Below, piece by piece: positions 34,080 through 43,327 of a DNA stretch of 64,000 nt. The notes beneath the pieces were generated by a model, which saw only the letters and a list, made by a program, of their open reading frames with translations, was not told where the DNA came from and did not search any database. The position numbers and the translations under genes are program-made. The stretch is from Ruminococcus flavefaciens. GTDB lineage: Bacteria; Bacillota; Clostridia; Oscillospirales; Ruminococcaceae. The DNA lies in assembly GCF_900108555.1 (NCBI RefSeq), contig NZ_FNWV01000014.1, positions 1-64,000 of the forward strand, in the 5' to 3' direction. How positions within the stretch are numbered: the stretch's first letter is position 1; each line of letters starts with the position of its first letter.

Positions 34080-35660
34080 TTATTGATTGATAACAAGTTT
34101 TCTTAAAAATACAAGGTCAAAAACATCAGCAACGCCGTCTTCGTTGCAGTCGCACATAGAGCGAAGCCTTACCTTGCCAAGCAGAGCGTTCTGCAAGTAA
34201 ACAAGGTCTGCAATATTGACTTCACCGTCATGGTTGATATCGCCAACGAGCTTTTCAGGTTTCACAGTAGTAGTTGTTGTAGTTGTTGTCTGTGAAGTTG
34301 TTGAAGTCGTTGATGAAGCTGACGAAGTATTTGTCGCAGATGTGGAAGTTTCTGTAGTAGTAACAGTTGTTGTCGTTGTCGTCGGCTTTGATGTAGTTGT
34401 GGTAGTAGTTGGTTTTGATGTAGTCGTTGTGGTCGTGGTTGTAGTCGTGGTAGTAGTTGGTCTTGAAGTAGTTGTGGTTGTCGTAGTCGTTGTAGTGGTA
34501 GGTTTTGATGTGGTCGTGGTAGTTGTCGTTGTTGTTGTAGTCATTGCCGCAGATGTTGTAGTTGTCTGAGGTGTATAAACATAATCAGTCTCTGATATTT
34601 CGGGATAATTCAGAGGAGTGATAGTATAGATCGCCTCAGGAGTATGGTTTTTGTTAAAGCTCTTTGAACCTTTCAGGAAGTAATCATACTTTATCTGACG
34701 GCCGTTCTTGCCGTCAAGGTCGTCCCATGTAACGTCCATGGCGTACCAGATGCCGTCCTCCATTTTGACATAATTCCACATATGAGCGGATTTTTCTTCT
34801 TCGTTAAGATTACCGAAAACGCATACACAAGGGATGTCAAGCCTGTCACAGATGAGTTTAAAAGCTTCGGAATATCCTTCGCAAACTACTCCCGGTTCAA
34901 CAAGAGCACCAAGTGCGGAACTGCTGAATTTTGCCTCAGTATCGTAATAAGTGGAATTAGCTATGTAATCATGGATACTTTTCAGTTTTTCATATCTTGT
35001 TTCGCCAGAGATATCAACTTTTTCAAGAGCCTCTTCAAGTCTTTCTCCGTACTCCTTAGCTTCATCTGCTGAGTCAAAACAGCTCATATATGCAGGATAA
35101 ATAGTTATCTTGTATATCAGAGCGGTATAGCCTGATGAAAACGGCCAGTTTGAAGTAAAACTTGTGTCTTTTCCGATAGCGATAGACCATAGTGAAGGAT
35201 CTACCCAGTATAGCTCGGGCATATCGAAAAAAGCACAGTCAAGTCCCGGTTTGCAGTTTTCAATGAATGCGTTTTGCAGCTTTTCTGCATCTTCGTCCTT
35301 GAATGATTTTGAATAAGGCGAAGATGACAGCTTGACGCTGACAGGATTTGGAAGTGTTACCGTAAATCCCTGATCAGTGGGGTCGGTGAGATCTTTTACG
35401 GCGTTGTACACAGCGAGATTGTTCTCGTCAAGCATATCGCCGTAATTGTAAGAGTCGCTTGAGTAGTTAGATTTCAGTTCAGGATAATCTGATAGCTGAA
35501 CTTTGAAGATGTCAAAATCTCCGAGATACGTTTCATTCTCAATAATATCTGTATTTTCTGATGTCATATCACCGGCAGCAAACGCTGTGCTAAAGCAGCC
35601 ACAGGCAAGTATAGCCATAGATGTCATTACAGAGATCGTCGATGAGATTAATTTTTTCAT
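34080..35660 (-). CDS. secreted transglutaminase-like protein with Thr-rich linker and C-terminal dockerin
   Basis: 526 aa from the ATG at 35660 (AGGAGG upstream). Signal peptide about 1-28. An N-terminal region (about 30-200) leads to a transglutaminase-like domain (about 200-345) with a Cys260-His293-Asp309 triad (VVCEGYSEAF, SAHMWNYV, MDVTWDD). Then comes about 115 residues made almost only of Thr with Ser, Lys and Pro, and a C-terminal type I dockerin (about 465-526; GDINHDGEVNIADL and CDCNEDGVADVFDL). The dockerin targets it to a scaffold. The triad family can cleave, deamidate or crosslink; which applies is unknown. Confidence 0.87.
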   Translation of the reverse strand: MKKLISSTISVMTSMAILACGCFSTAFAAGDMTSENTDIIENETYLGDFDIFKVQLSDYPELKSNYSSDSYNYGDMLDENNLAVYNAVKDLTDPTDQGFTVTLPNPVSVKLSSSPYSKSFKDEDAEKLQNAFIENCKPGLDCAFFDMPELYWVDPSLWSIAIGKDTSFTSNWPFSSGYTALIYKITIYPAYMSCFDSADEAKEYGERLEEALEKVDISGETRYEKLKSIHDYIANSTYYDTEAKFSSSALGALVEPGVVCEGYSEAFKLICDRLDIPCVCVFGNLNEEEKSAHMWNYVKMEDGIWYAMDVTWDDLDGKNGRQIKYDYFLKGSKSFNKNHTPEAIYTITPLNYPEISETDYVYTPQTTTTSAAMTTTTTTTTTTTSKPTTTTTTTTTTTSRPTTTTTTTTTTTTTSKPTTTTTTSKPTTTTTTVTTTETSTSATNTSSASSTTSTTSQTTTTTTTTVKPEKLVGDINHDGEVNIADLVYLQNALLGKVRLRSMCDCNEDGVADVFDLVFLRKLVINQ

Positions 35661-35724
35661 AAAGATACCTCCTATTGAAGCAATTAATTCCCATCCCCTA
35701 TGTATTCTTTTTCTATATACATAT

Positions 35725-35753
35725 ATTATATACAAAATTGCTATAAAAGTCAA
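35725..35753 (-). promoter_or_regulatory. promoter of the dockerin/transglutaminase-like gene
   Basis: Minus strand TTGACT (35753-35748), 17 bp, TATAAT (35730-35725), about 65 bp before the start. Confidence 0.75.
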
Positions 35754-35902
35754 TGGGCTTCACTGATTTTTCATTAAACATTTACATTTGGCATTACAGT
35801 TTCATAAGCCATACCAAAAGAGAATATCGCTATATATAGGCGTAAATGCCGAAAACAACAAAAAAAAGAGTTTTCAAGGTTTATAATTTGTTATATTGTC
35901 TC

Positions 35903-35931
35903 TTGAAAATGTGTCAATGCTGTGATATACT
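35903..35931 (+). promoter_or_regulatory. promoter of the aminotransferase gene
   Basis: TTGAAA (35903-35908), 17 bp, TATACT (35926-35931), with a TG just before the -10. Confidence 0.68.
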
Positions 35932-35991
35932 TTTATGTGGAGATTTTGTGCTGTTATGCACCATAAATATTTGAAAGGTGAGATCCTTATA

Positions 35992-37263
35992 ATGAATTTA
36001 TCCCAGATGACAAAAAATGAGATCGCTTCGTTCAAGAGTGAGAACGAGAAGCTCTACAACGACTTCAAAGGTCAGGGGCTTTGTCTCAATATGGCAAGAG
36101 GTAATCCGTGTAAGGAGCAGCTTGAGCTGAGCGTTGATATGCTCAGGGCTTTCGATGACGGAAACTTTATGAGCGAGTGCGGAAATGATGTCCGCAATTA
36201 CGGTATACTTGACGGTATTCCCGAAGCAAAGAAGCTGTTTTCGGATATGCTGGGCGTTGCTTCTGATGAAGTCATCATTTACGGTAATTCAAGCCTTAAT
36301 GCAATGTTCTTCTCAATGCAGTGCGCTTTCAATAAGGGAATTCTCGGAAGCAAGCCGTGGTCACAGTGCGGAAAGATCAAGTTCCTTTGTCCTGTACCGG
36401 GATATGACAGACACTTCAAGGTGACTGAGTTTTTCGGCGTAGAAATGATAAATGTACCTATGACTCCTACAGGCCCTGATATGGACATGGTAGAGGAGCT
36501 CGTAAAGGACGAAGCTGTAAAGGGTATCTGGTGTGTACCGCAGTATTCAAATCCTGACGGTATCTCATACAGTGATGAGACAGTAAAGCGTTTTGCTGCA
36601 CTCAAGCCTGCTGCAAAGGATTTCAGGATATTCTGGGATAATGCTTACTGTATACATCATCTTACAGATAAGCCTAAATATATTCTCAACATACTTGATG
36701 AAGCCAAGAAGGTCGGCAACGAGAATATCGTTTATATGTTCGGTTCTACATCAAAGGTAACATTCCCCGGCGCAGGCGTTGCAGTAATGGGCGCAAGCAA
36801 GGAGAATATCGAAGAGCTTAAAAAGTATCTCGGCATCAGCATCATCGGTTTTGATAAAATGAACCAGATGCGCCATGTCAAGTATTTTGGTACATACGAA
36901 AATATGGTTGAGCATATGAAGAAGCACATGGCTATCATTGCTCCTAAGTTCAGACTTGTATGTGATAAGCTCCAGAGTGAGATCGCACCTCTCGGTATCG
37001 GCACATGGACTACACCTGAGGGCGGATACTTCATCTCATTCAATGCACCTAATGGCTGCGCAAAGAGAATAGTCCAGCTATGTAAGGACGCAGGCGTAAC
37101 ACTTACAGGTGCAGGTGCAACATTCCCATACGGAGTTGATCCCGAGGACAAGAACATCAGACTTGCTCCTACATATCCTCCGATAGAGGATCTTGCAAAG
37201 GCAATGGAGCTGTTTGTGATATGCGTAAAGATAGCAGCTGCTGAAAAGCTTCTTGCTGAATAA
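35992..37263 (+). CDS. class I aminotransferase, aspartate-aminotransferase-like (PF12897-type)
   Basis: 423 aa. The PLP lysine lies in FGSTSKVTFPGAG, the Asp that contacts the pyridine nitrogen in FWDNAYCIHH, and the C-terminal Arg region in KNIRLAPTYPP. The sequence style (GNPCKEQLELS start, long SNPDGISYS loop) fits the subgroup related to the corynebacterial aspartate aminotransferase, a resemblance from memory. It would move an amino group between aspartate and 2-oxoglutarate or similar pairs. The ATG at 35992 follows GAAAGGTGA and matches the family start. Single-gene unit. Confidence 0.86.
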   Translation: MNLSQMTKNEIASFKSENEKLYNDFKGQGLCLNMARGNPCKEQLELSVDMLRAFDDGNFMSECGNDVRNYGILDGIPEAKKLFSDMLGVASDEVIIYGNSSLNAMFFSMQCAFNKGILGSKPWSQCGKIKFLCPVPGYDRHFKVTEFFGVEMINVPMTPTGPDMDMVEELVKDEAVKGIWCVPQYSNPDGISYSDETVKRFAALKPAAKDFRIFWDNAYCIHHLTDKPKYILNILDEAKKVGNENIVYMFGSTSKVTFPGAGVAVMGASKENIEELKKYLGISIIGFDKMNQMRHVKYFGTYENMVEHMKKHMAIIAPKFRLVCDKLQSEIAPLGIGTWTTPEGGYFISFNAPNGCAKRIVQLCKDAGVTLTGAGATFPYGVDPEDKNIRLAPTYPPIEDLAKAMELFVICVKIAAAEKLLAE

Positions 37264-37270
37264 AAAGTTT

Positions 37271-37299
37271 AAGCCTCCTGAATATCAGGAGGCTTTTTT
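37271..37299. terminator. bidirectional terminator
   Basis: AAGCCTCCTGA/TCAGGAGGCTT with a short loop and TTTTT, between the convergent aminotransferase and LCP genes. Confidence 0.88.
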
Positions 37300-37302
37300 A
37301 CG

Positions 37303-38709
37303 TTATTTTGCAAATACTTCTCTTTCGATAACGTCCATATTTGCGTCAAAGTCAACTTGCAGAACGTTTCCGACATCAACATCTGCGCCGTAGAATGTAC
37401 CCTCGGCAGGTATCTGTATCTGCTTCATTTTGTATCTTGCTGCGAAAGGCAGTCTCAGTGATAGCAGGTAAGCATCGAGAGTTGACATATTTGTTGAAAC
37501 ATCGGGGATAACGTCAGATGCAAGGTGCTTGAACATTGATGGTCTGAATGACTTGAGTTTTGCGATGATAAGGGACATTACACGACGCTGACGCTGTGTG
37601 CGCTCGAAATCGCTGTTGCCGACCTTACGTATACGTGAGTAGGAGAGTGCCTGCTTGCCGTTAAGGTGGAGTTTTCCGCCGTGGTCAAGAAGGTCTGACA
37701 TTCTGTCATCACCCATAAGCTCATTTACCTCAGATATGAGGATAACGTTGATCTCCTCGGCTTCGTCATCGCTTACTTCGATATCTATTCCGCCGACTGA
37801 ATCAACAACGGATACGAATGAAGCAAAGTCTACAGAAACATAATCGTCGATACGTACATCGAAGTTATATTCGATAGTGTCCATGAGAAGCTCGGGACCG
37901 CCGAAAGCATATGCTGCATTGAGCTTGTTCCAGCCGTTATCAGGTATCTCAACGTAACAGTCACGCATGAAAGATGTCATAATAAGCTCATTTGTCTTGC
38001 TGTTGAGAGAAACGAGTATCATAGAGTCCGAACGTCCGCGGTCGTCATTAGTCCTTCCGTCAGTACCGATTACAAGTACGCTGCGGACATGGCTTCTGCC
38101 CGTATTATTAGCGTAATGAGTACGGTTGCCTGTTTCAACATGGTTCATTTTGCTGATAAGGCTTAAAGATGTACATGAATATATTCCGAACAGCAGCAGG
38201 AAAAGAACAAGTAATGACCTAATTATCCTGCCGATTATCTTCCTTGCAAGAGATTTATGCTTGCGCTTTTTCTTTTTTGGCTGGTGTTCAGGCTCGGGAG
38301 CAGCGGCAGGTCTGCTCTGTGAAGCAGGTCTCTGCGGCGGCGGAGCTGTAGGTGCAGCAGGCGGCGGAGTCTGTGAATATCCGCTGTAGTTCTGAGGCGG
38401 CTGCTGATTATAGTCGTAATACTGTCCCGACTGCTGATGCATTGGCGGTGGGGGAGCAGCGCTGTGTGGGAACTGTGGCGGCTGTCCGGATTGCGGAAAC
38501 TGCGGCGGATCATTTGAAGTATATACCCTCTCACCGTTTTTCTGCTGTGGACGGGAAGTGTTGCTGCCCACCTTTCTCAGATGAGGAAGCTCCTGACGGG
38601 GCTGCTGATATTGCCTGTAATCGTTAAGATCATCAGGCAGAAGCATTGTATCCTCATCGTCAGTATTTTTTATTTCGTCATGGTTTTTGCCATTATATTT
38701 GTTTGGCAT
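37303..38709 (-). CDS. LytR-CpsA-Psr (LCP) family cell-wall ligase
   Basis: 468 aa. A long cytoplasmic N-terminus (about 1-150) is rich in Pro and Gln (QQPPQ, PPPPMHQ) and ends in a KKKKRKHK patch. One membrane helix follows (about 160-180), then an LCP domain (about 200-420) with LVIGTDGRTNDDRGRSDS, FMRDCYVEIPDNGWNKLNAAYAFGG and an Arg-rich catalytic area. LCP enzymes transfer teichoic acids or capsular polymers from lipid carriers to peptidoglycan. The Pro/Gln-rich tail is unusually long and may be a protein-interaction site. It lies 67 bases after the P-type-ATPase-like gene. Confidence 0.9.
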   Translation of the reverse strand: MPNKYNGKNHDEIKNTDDEDTMLLPDDLNDYRQYQQPRQELPHLRKVGSNTSRPQQKNGERVYTSNDPPQFPQSGQPPQFPHSAAPPPPMHQQSGQYYDYNQQPPQNYSGYSQTPPPAAPTAPPPQRPASQSRPAAAPEPEHQPKKKKRKHKSLARKIIGRIIRSLLVLFLLLFGIYSCTSLSLISKMNHVETGNRTHYANNTGRSHVRSVLVIGTDGRTNDDRGRSDSMILVSLNSKTNELIMTSFMRDCYVEIPDNGWNKLNAAYAFGGPELLMDTIEYNFDVRIDDYVSVDFASFVSVVDSVGGIDIEVSDDEAEEINVILISEVNELMGDDRMSDLLDHGGKLHLNGKQALSYSRIRKVGNSDFERTQRQRRVMSLIIAKLKSFRPSMFKHLASDVIPDVSTNMSTLDAYLLSLRLPFAARYKMKQIQIPAEGTFYGADVDVGNVLQVDFDANMDVIEREVFAK

Positions 38710-38731
38710 GGTTGTGTCCTTTCTATGCTTT

Positions 38732-38769
38732 AAGAACCTGTATCAACTTTGCGGAAGATACAGGTTCTT
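38732..38769 (-). other. 13-bp perfect hairpin between two genes
   Basis: AAGAACCTGTATC and GATACAGGTTCTT pair around 12 nt in the 67-bp gap between the ATPase-like gene and the LCP gene. No T-run follows on the minus strand, so it may be a weak terminator, an mRNA-processing site or a stabilising hairpin. Confidence 0.6.
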
Positions 38770-38776
38770 TGGTTAT

Positions 38777-41308
38777 TTATGTTTTTTTGATGCTTACGGC
38801 AATGTATGTGACAGCAGCCCAGACCAGATTATAAACGGTCAGTGCGGTAGCTGACATATACACATAATTGGATCGGAATGCCTTTGAAAGTATCAGAAGC
38901 ATACACAGTCCGAAGCCGAGAATTATTGATGCTGTCTGTAGGATAAGACCTATTATAGCAGATGTATGGACTACCTTAGTGCCGATGAGAAGCTCGGCAA
39001 GTGAGGAGAATTTACCTGTAGTAGCCATTGAAGAACTGAGACGTACTGCCTTTTTGGTCTCCTCGTAGAAGTCCTCATGGAGCTTTTTGGGAAGTATTTT
39101 TGACATATCCTCGGGTATACCGAAAAGGGTATTGAGCTTTTTAACGGTGATACACGGATCGATGCTCTTTACGAATAAGCATATCTTATTCTTGCAGAGC
39201 TTCTTTGACCATTTCTTCACATAGCGGTCGGCAACGATATCAACTACGAACATCGCAGCAAGATTTCCCGATATCGAAAGATACATTGCGTCTTTTTTGC
39301 CGTCCACCATTTCGGCTTCCTGTGTTTTTGTAGGTACGCCCTCGATGTTGTGGCTCGTCATGAGCTCACGGTTTCCGAAGAGGACTCTCTTGTTGTTTAT
39401 CCAGCCGCACATACCCATACCCTCCTCATAGGAGTAATTTTCGATAGGGTAGAGCACACCGTTTCTGCCTGCGATAACGTCTGTGAAGAGCTGTGACATT
39501 ATGCTTCCTGCTGTAGCTGTAAGGCTTGCAGCTTCAAGGAGAGCTTCGTCAAGCTTTGTATTCGAGAATACCTTGATACCGTCAAGTCTGACAGTACCCT
39601 CAGGGAAAAGAGAACTTGCGTCAATCAATATGGAATTTGTATCATAGAAGTCGTCAACGCTCTGGTATCCAAGCATTATGCCCTTGTTTCTGATCGCACT
39701 GTTTGAAACATTCTCCAGCGGTATATTGACTACGAACGGTATAGCGATACAGGAAGTAGCGCATATGAGCATACTGAATATTGAAAATCCGAATGCAGCC
39801 GAGTCAAGGTTGAAGAAAGTGCCCTTACAGAAGAATGTAAGGAAGAATGAAACGATGATCGAAGCAATAAGGCATATAGGAGTAGCTTTTTTGCAGAATT
39901 CATCGGTCATATCCGAAGAATAGGTATATCGCAGAAAATCGGTAAGGAAGTCCGTTTTCCTCATAGAAGCAAGGATAGGGAAGTCTCCGAGAGTTCCGCG
40001 GGTTATACGTTCTGCACGTTCCTCATCTGTAACATATGTAACGCCGTGACGGTCGAAATTCTTTGAAACGAATTTGAAATTCCTTGCTGCGCGTCTTATA
40101 ATAAGTAGCTTGCCCACTGCGTTGATAAACAGAGCAAGGATACCCACGGGCATATATATATGTATGTTTTCGGTCGTGACAAGATCAGGTCTGAGAAATG
40201 CAGGTATCAGCGCGATAAGGCAGGAAATAGCTGTTACTGCCGTCATGGAATCGCTGTCTGCTTTCAGGCTGACAAGCTTTTTCACTCCCTTTGTTATCAC
40301 TGCCATTGATGAGAGTATGGATATAACTCCCAGCACAAGATGTGTGGTGAGGTATGTCTTTATGTGCGACATACTCAGAAAATCAAGCAGCGGCAGCTGG
40401 AACTGATTGGATATCGTTATGAACAGGCTCAGAAAAGCCGTCATAGCAAGAATTACGACTCTGACGGAAATAGTGCTTTTCAGCTCGTATATATCTCGTC
40501 CGACATCTTCAACATCGCCGTAATAATTGAAGTCAACGATACGTTTTGTTCGTTTGCGCTTTGAATGTACCGACATATACTCGTCAGCTTCCTGAGTTAT
40601 GTGTACATCGAGCTGACCTGCGTCTATCTGTGCCTTTTCGCTGAGATTTATGCTTGTGAGCTCAGCTCTCGGAGCAGGTTCAACAGGCTTTGCAGCCTCC
40701 ACAGCAGCAGGCGAAGGAACGATATCGGTTATCTGCTTGCGTCCCTCGGGACTTTCGGCAGCCTGTATTATCTGTATCCTGGTACGCTTTTTCTTTTTGA
40801 ACTCAGGGGGAGCATACATATACTCTCCATCGGGAGTTTCCTTAGCGTAGGTATAGTCGTTATCCTTTTTGCCCTTGCGCTTCTTTTTGTATTTTTTACC
40901 GTCAGCTTCCTTGGCACGCGTAGATTCGCTCATACGCCTTATCTTTGGAGCTTCATCGGGATTCATCTGTACAGGGGTGACTACACCTGACGGAATCACC
41001 TTTCGCTGAGGATTTGTACGTATCTCGCTCATTGCGTCCGAGCTTACAACGGCTATCTTATGCCGTGAAAGATCGGCAGGCTTGACAGCGTCCGCAGGCT
41101 GTTCGTTACGGAGCGCATTGTCAAAAAGCGCGGATTTCTCATGTGAAACGGGAGGTCTTGATTTAGCTTTCTGAACGATGTCGGGTGAGTCTACAGTTGA
41201 ATTTATGATCTTCTGGGCATCTACTCTGCCCACTTTAGTCTTTGGTCCGTTGTTATCGGGAGAGTACTCGTCAAGAATAGCCTCCAGCGATGGTTTCTGT
41301 TCCGACAT
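38777..41308 (-). CDS. membrane protein resembling a degenerate P-type ATPase
   Basis: 843 aa from the ATG at 41308 (AAGGAG upstream). A hydrophilic N-terminus (about 1-270, with KKYKKKRKGKK) is followed by six or more membrane helices. The stretch from TSCIAIPFV through RNKGIMLGYQSVDDFYDTNSILID563ASSLFPEG lines up with the CPC helix, the GI-x-K-x-x-x-x-E block and the DKTGTLTEG site of P1B ATPases. Here DKTGT has become DASSL; I see no TGE actuator loop and no GDGxND hinge. An N-domain-like GMGMCGWINNKRVLFGN follows. Ion pumping is therefore unlikely, and a sensor or structural role is inferred. Downstream is the LCP gene, upstream rlmB. Confidence 0.72.
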   Translation of the reverse strand: MSEQKPSLEAILDEYSPDNNGPKTKVGRVDAQKIINSTVDSPDIVQKAKSRPPVSHEKSALFDNALRNEQPADAVKPADLSRHKIAVVSSDAMSEIRTNPQRKVIPSGVVTPVQMNPDEAPKIRRMSESTRAKEADGKKYKKKRKGKKDNDYTYAKETPDGEYMYAPPEFKKKKRTRIQIIQAAESPEGRKQITDIVPSPAAVEAAKPVEPAPRAELTSINLSEKAQIDAGQLDVHITQEADEYMSVHSKRKRTKRIVDFNYYGDVEDVGRDIYELKSTISVRVVILAMTAFLSLFITISNQFQLPLLDFLSMSHIKTYLTTHLVLGVISILSSMAVITKGVKKLVSLKADSDSMTAVTAISCLIALIPAFLRPDLVTTENIHIYMPVGILALFINAVGKLLIIRRAARNFKFVSKNFDRHGVTYVTDEERAERITRGTLGDFPILASMRKTDFLTDFLRYTYSSDMTDEFCKKATPICLIASIIVSFFLTFFCKGTFFNLDSAAFGFSIFSMLICATSCIAIPFVVNIPLENVSNSAIRNKGIMLGYQSVDDFYDTNSILIDASSLFPEGTVRLDGIKVFSNTKLDEALLEAASLTATAGSIMSQLFTDVIAGRNGVLYPIENYSYEEGMGMCGWINNKRVLFGNRELMTSHNIEGVPTKTQEAEMVDGKKDAMYLSISGNLAAMFVVDIVADRYVKKWSKKLCKNKICLFVKSIDPCITVKKLNTLFGIPEDMSKILPKKLHEDFYEETKKAVRLSSSMATTGKFSSLAELLIGTKVVHTSAIIGLILQTASIILGFGLCMLLILSKAFRSNYVYMSATALTVYNLVWAAVTYIAVSIKKT

Positions 41309-41318
41309 AATTATCTCC

Positions 41319-42080
41319 TTAGTTATTGCTTCTGCGCTGACGCAGCACCTCATACATAAAGATACCTGCTGCGACGGAAGCATTGAGTGAATTTATTTTT
41401 CCAAGCATAGGGAGTTTTATCATAAAATCGCATTTTTTCTGTATAAGCTTGCTCATGCCGAAGCCCTCAGAGCCGATAATAAGAGCGACTCCGCCTGTGA
41501 AGTCTGTCTCTGAATAATCAGTGCCCGAGGCGTCAGTGCCGTATATCCACACGCCGTTTTCCTTGAGTGTGTCGATACAGCTTGCGAGATTTGAGACTCT
41601 TGCAACAGGCACATAATTTGCTGCACCTGCTGATGTCTTGAAAACAGTAGCGTTAAGGGAAGCACTTCTGCGCTTCGGGATAATAACGCCGTCAGCTCCC
41701 GATGTTTCGGCAGTACGGATAATAGCACCGAGGTTATGGGGATCTTCGATCTCATCACAGATGATGATGAAAGGCTTAGTGCCTTTTTTCTGTGAAACAG
41801 CGAGGATATCCTCAACGGAAACATATTCTCCGCAGGCTCCTTCGGCAACAACGCCCTGATGAGAACCACCTCCTGAAAGTCTTGAGAGCTTTTTATCATC
41901 GGCATCTTTTACGACGATGCCTTTATCTTTTGCAAGTCGGCGGATAACACCGAGGCTTCCGCCGTTACCGTTGATATATATAGTATCAAGGTTAGCACCT
42001 GATTTAAGTGCTTCGATAACGGGATTACGTCCGCATATTATATTTTCGGACGCTTCTGTAGTATTTTTCTCTTTTTCCAT
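41319..42080 (-). CDS. rlmB: SpoU/TrmH-family RNA 2'-O-methyltransferase (RlmB-like)
   Basis: 253 aa. An N-terminal substrate-binding domain (ICGRNPVIEALKSG start, about 12-90) and a SPOUT domain (about 100-250) with the three family motifs: DEIEDPHNLGAIIRTAE, LIIGSEGFGMS and IKLPMLGKINSLNASVAAGI. RlmB methylates G2251 of 23S rRNA; TrmH-type tRNA methylation is the alternative. It stops 10 bases before the ATPase-like gene starts, so the two are likely co-transcribed. Confidence 0.9.
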   Translation of the reverse strand: MEKEKNTTEASENIICGRNPVIEALKSGANLDTIYINGNGGSLGVIRRLAKDKGIVVKDADDKKLSRLSGGGSHQGVVAEGACGEYVSVEDILAVSQKKGTKPFIIICDEIEDPHNLGAIIRTAETSGADGVIIPKRRSASLNATVFKTSAGAANYVPVARVSNLASCIDTLKENGVWIYGTDASGTDYSETDFTGGVALIIGSEGFGMSKLIQKKCDFMIKLPMLGKINSLNASVAAGIFMYEVLRQRRSNN

Positions 42081-42224
42081 ATCTTACAGAGGGCACAAAA
42101 GCTGCCCATGCTCCTTTTGTTCTGTGTTTTGTGATACTTGCTTAAAACGAAATATCATTCCTATTATATCATTATTCGTCTGAAATTACAAGTGTTTTTT
42201 ATTTTTCTTGGAAATACAGGCGTT

Positions 42225-43085
42225 TTATCTGTTTATATCTATTACCGAAAACTCAGGACGATTGAAAATTCTTGGTATGAATATCATTCTAAGCGGTCTT
42301 GCAAGTCCGCGGCTTATTATGTGGACTGTATCGCCGTAATGATACATACCTGTGGTATATTTCGGGAACAATCCCTGCTGTGGGGCGTAAAGTCCCTGAT
42401 CGAGTAGCTTTGGTATCCTCCACTGACCGCCGTGAGCGTGTCCCGATAATATAAGGTCGAAATCCTTATCGGTATTGAAGCCTTCGCCGAGGTAATAGTC
42501 GATATCTTCGGGCTGATGAGCAACGAGTATATTGTAATGTTCATCGTCAAGATCATCGAAGCACTCCTGAAGCTGAGTTGAGTACTTATAGCAGACCTCA
42601 GCATTTATAGCACCGAAAAGTCGTATATCCTGTCCGTTTACAGTGATATCTGCGTGATCTTCGCCCATAAGTACGGGACATATCGTCCTAACTTCATTGT
42701 AAAAATCCTCGATATCGCTTCTCATTTCCTCGTGATTGCCCGGGGAGTAGAAGCAGGGATACTCGCTGCTGAGAGCTCTTATAAGGGTGAGGGCGTGTTC
42801 TGTACCGCCCCACATATCAATGACATCTCCGCCGAATACAACGATATCGGGAGCGGCATCGTGTACTCTTTCAATTAGAGCCGACTGATCTGTACCGCCG
42901 TAGAAGCAGTTATGCAGGTCGGAGATGAATACTATCCTCAGTCCCTTGTCAAGCTTGTCGGACTTTACCTTGTACTTTACAGTCTGCATCACATATCCCC
43001 ATGCAGTAAGGATAACATAGATAACAAAGAGTATAAGCAGTATTTTGAGCTTCTTTTTAGTTTTCGGGGATAATTTCTTACCCAT
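42225..43085 (-). CDS. membrane-anchored metallophosphoesterase (YkuE-like)
   Basis: 286 aa. One N-terminal helix (about 14-32), then a calcineurin-like domain with metal-binding motifs FISDLHN, FGGDVIDMW, PGNHEEM and LSGHAHGGQWR. These are the five blocks of the family. The domain should face outward, as in YkuE-type lipid phosphoesterases. Its ATG shares one base with the acyl carrier protein stop, making it the fifth gene of the MBOAT operon. A role in removing a phosphate from a lipid- or glycerol-linked intermediate is possible but is inference. Confidence 0.87.
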   Translation of the reverse strand: MGKKLSPKTKKKLKILLILFVIYVILTAWGYVMQTVKYKVKSDKLDKGLRIVFISDLHNCFYGGTDQSALIERVHDAAPDIVVFGGDVIDMWGGTEHALTLIRALSSEYPCFYSPGNHEEMRSDIEDFYNEVRTICPVLMGEDHADITVNGQDIRLFGAINAEVCYKYSTQLQECFDDLDDEHYNILVAHQPEDIDYYLGEGFNTDKDFDLILSGHAHGGQWRIPKLLDQGLYAPQQGLFPKYTTGMYHYGDTVHIISRGLARPLRMIFIPRIFNRPEFSVIDINR

Positions 43086-43327
43086 TATTTTCCTCTTTCT
43101 GCGATAATGTTTATCATTTCTCCCACATTCTTCATGCCTGAGACTTCGCGCATCTTGAAGCGCATACCGAATTCAGCTTCAACAGCACCGATGAGGTTGA
43201 TGTGCTCAATGCTGTCCCAGTCATCAATATCGTCAGCTGTAGTTGAAGCTGTGACCGAGATAGAAGAGTCTCCGAAAACATCGCGAAAAACCTCATTAAG
43301 TCTTGGGATTATTTCATTAGTGTTCAT
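43085..43327 (-). CDS. acyl carrier protein
   Basis: 80 aa, normal ACP length. DDWDSIEHINLI contains the DS motif whose Ser takes the phosphopantetheine arm, and a four-helix pattern is visible. It overlaps the FkbH-like gene by four bases (ATGA) and the phosphoesterase gene by one. A fatty-acid-synthase ACP would normally sit with fab genes; this location, beside an FkbH-like loader and an MBOAT transferase, marks it as a dedicated carrier like DltC. Confidence 0.92.
   Translation of the reverse strand: MNTNEIIPRLNEVFRDVFGDSSISVTASTTADDIDDWDSIEHINLIGAVEAEFGMRFKMREVSGMKNVGEMINIIAERGK

Noticed and set aside
34216..34569. Val-rich open frame on the plus strand
   Set aside because: It is the reverse reading of the Thr-rich linker of the dockerin protein at 34080-35660 and has no ribosome site.
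38777..41308. Functional heavy-metal P-type ATPase
   Set aside because: DKTGT is replaced by DASSL, and TGE and GDGxND are not found, so catalysis is unlikely.
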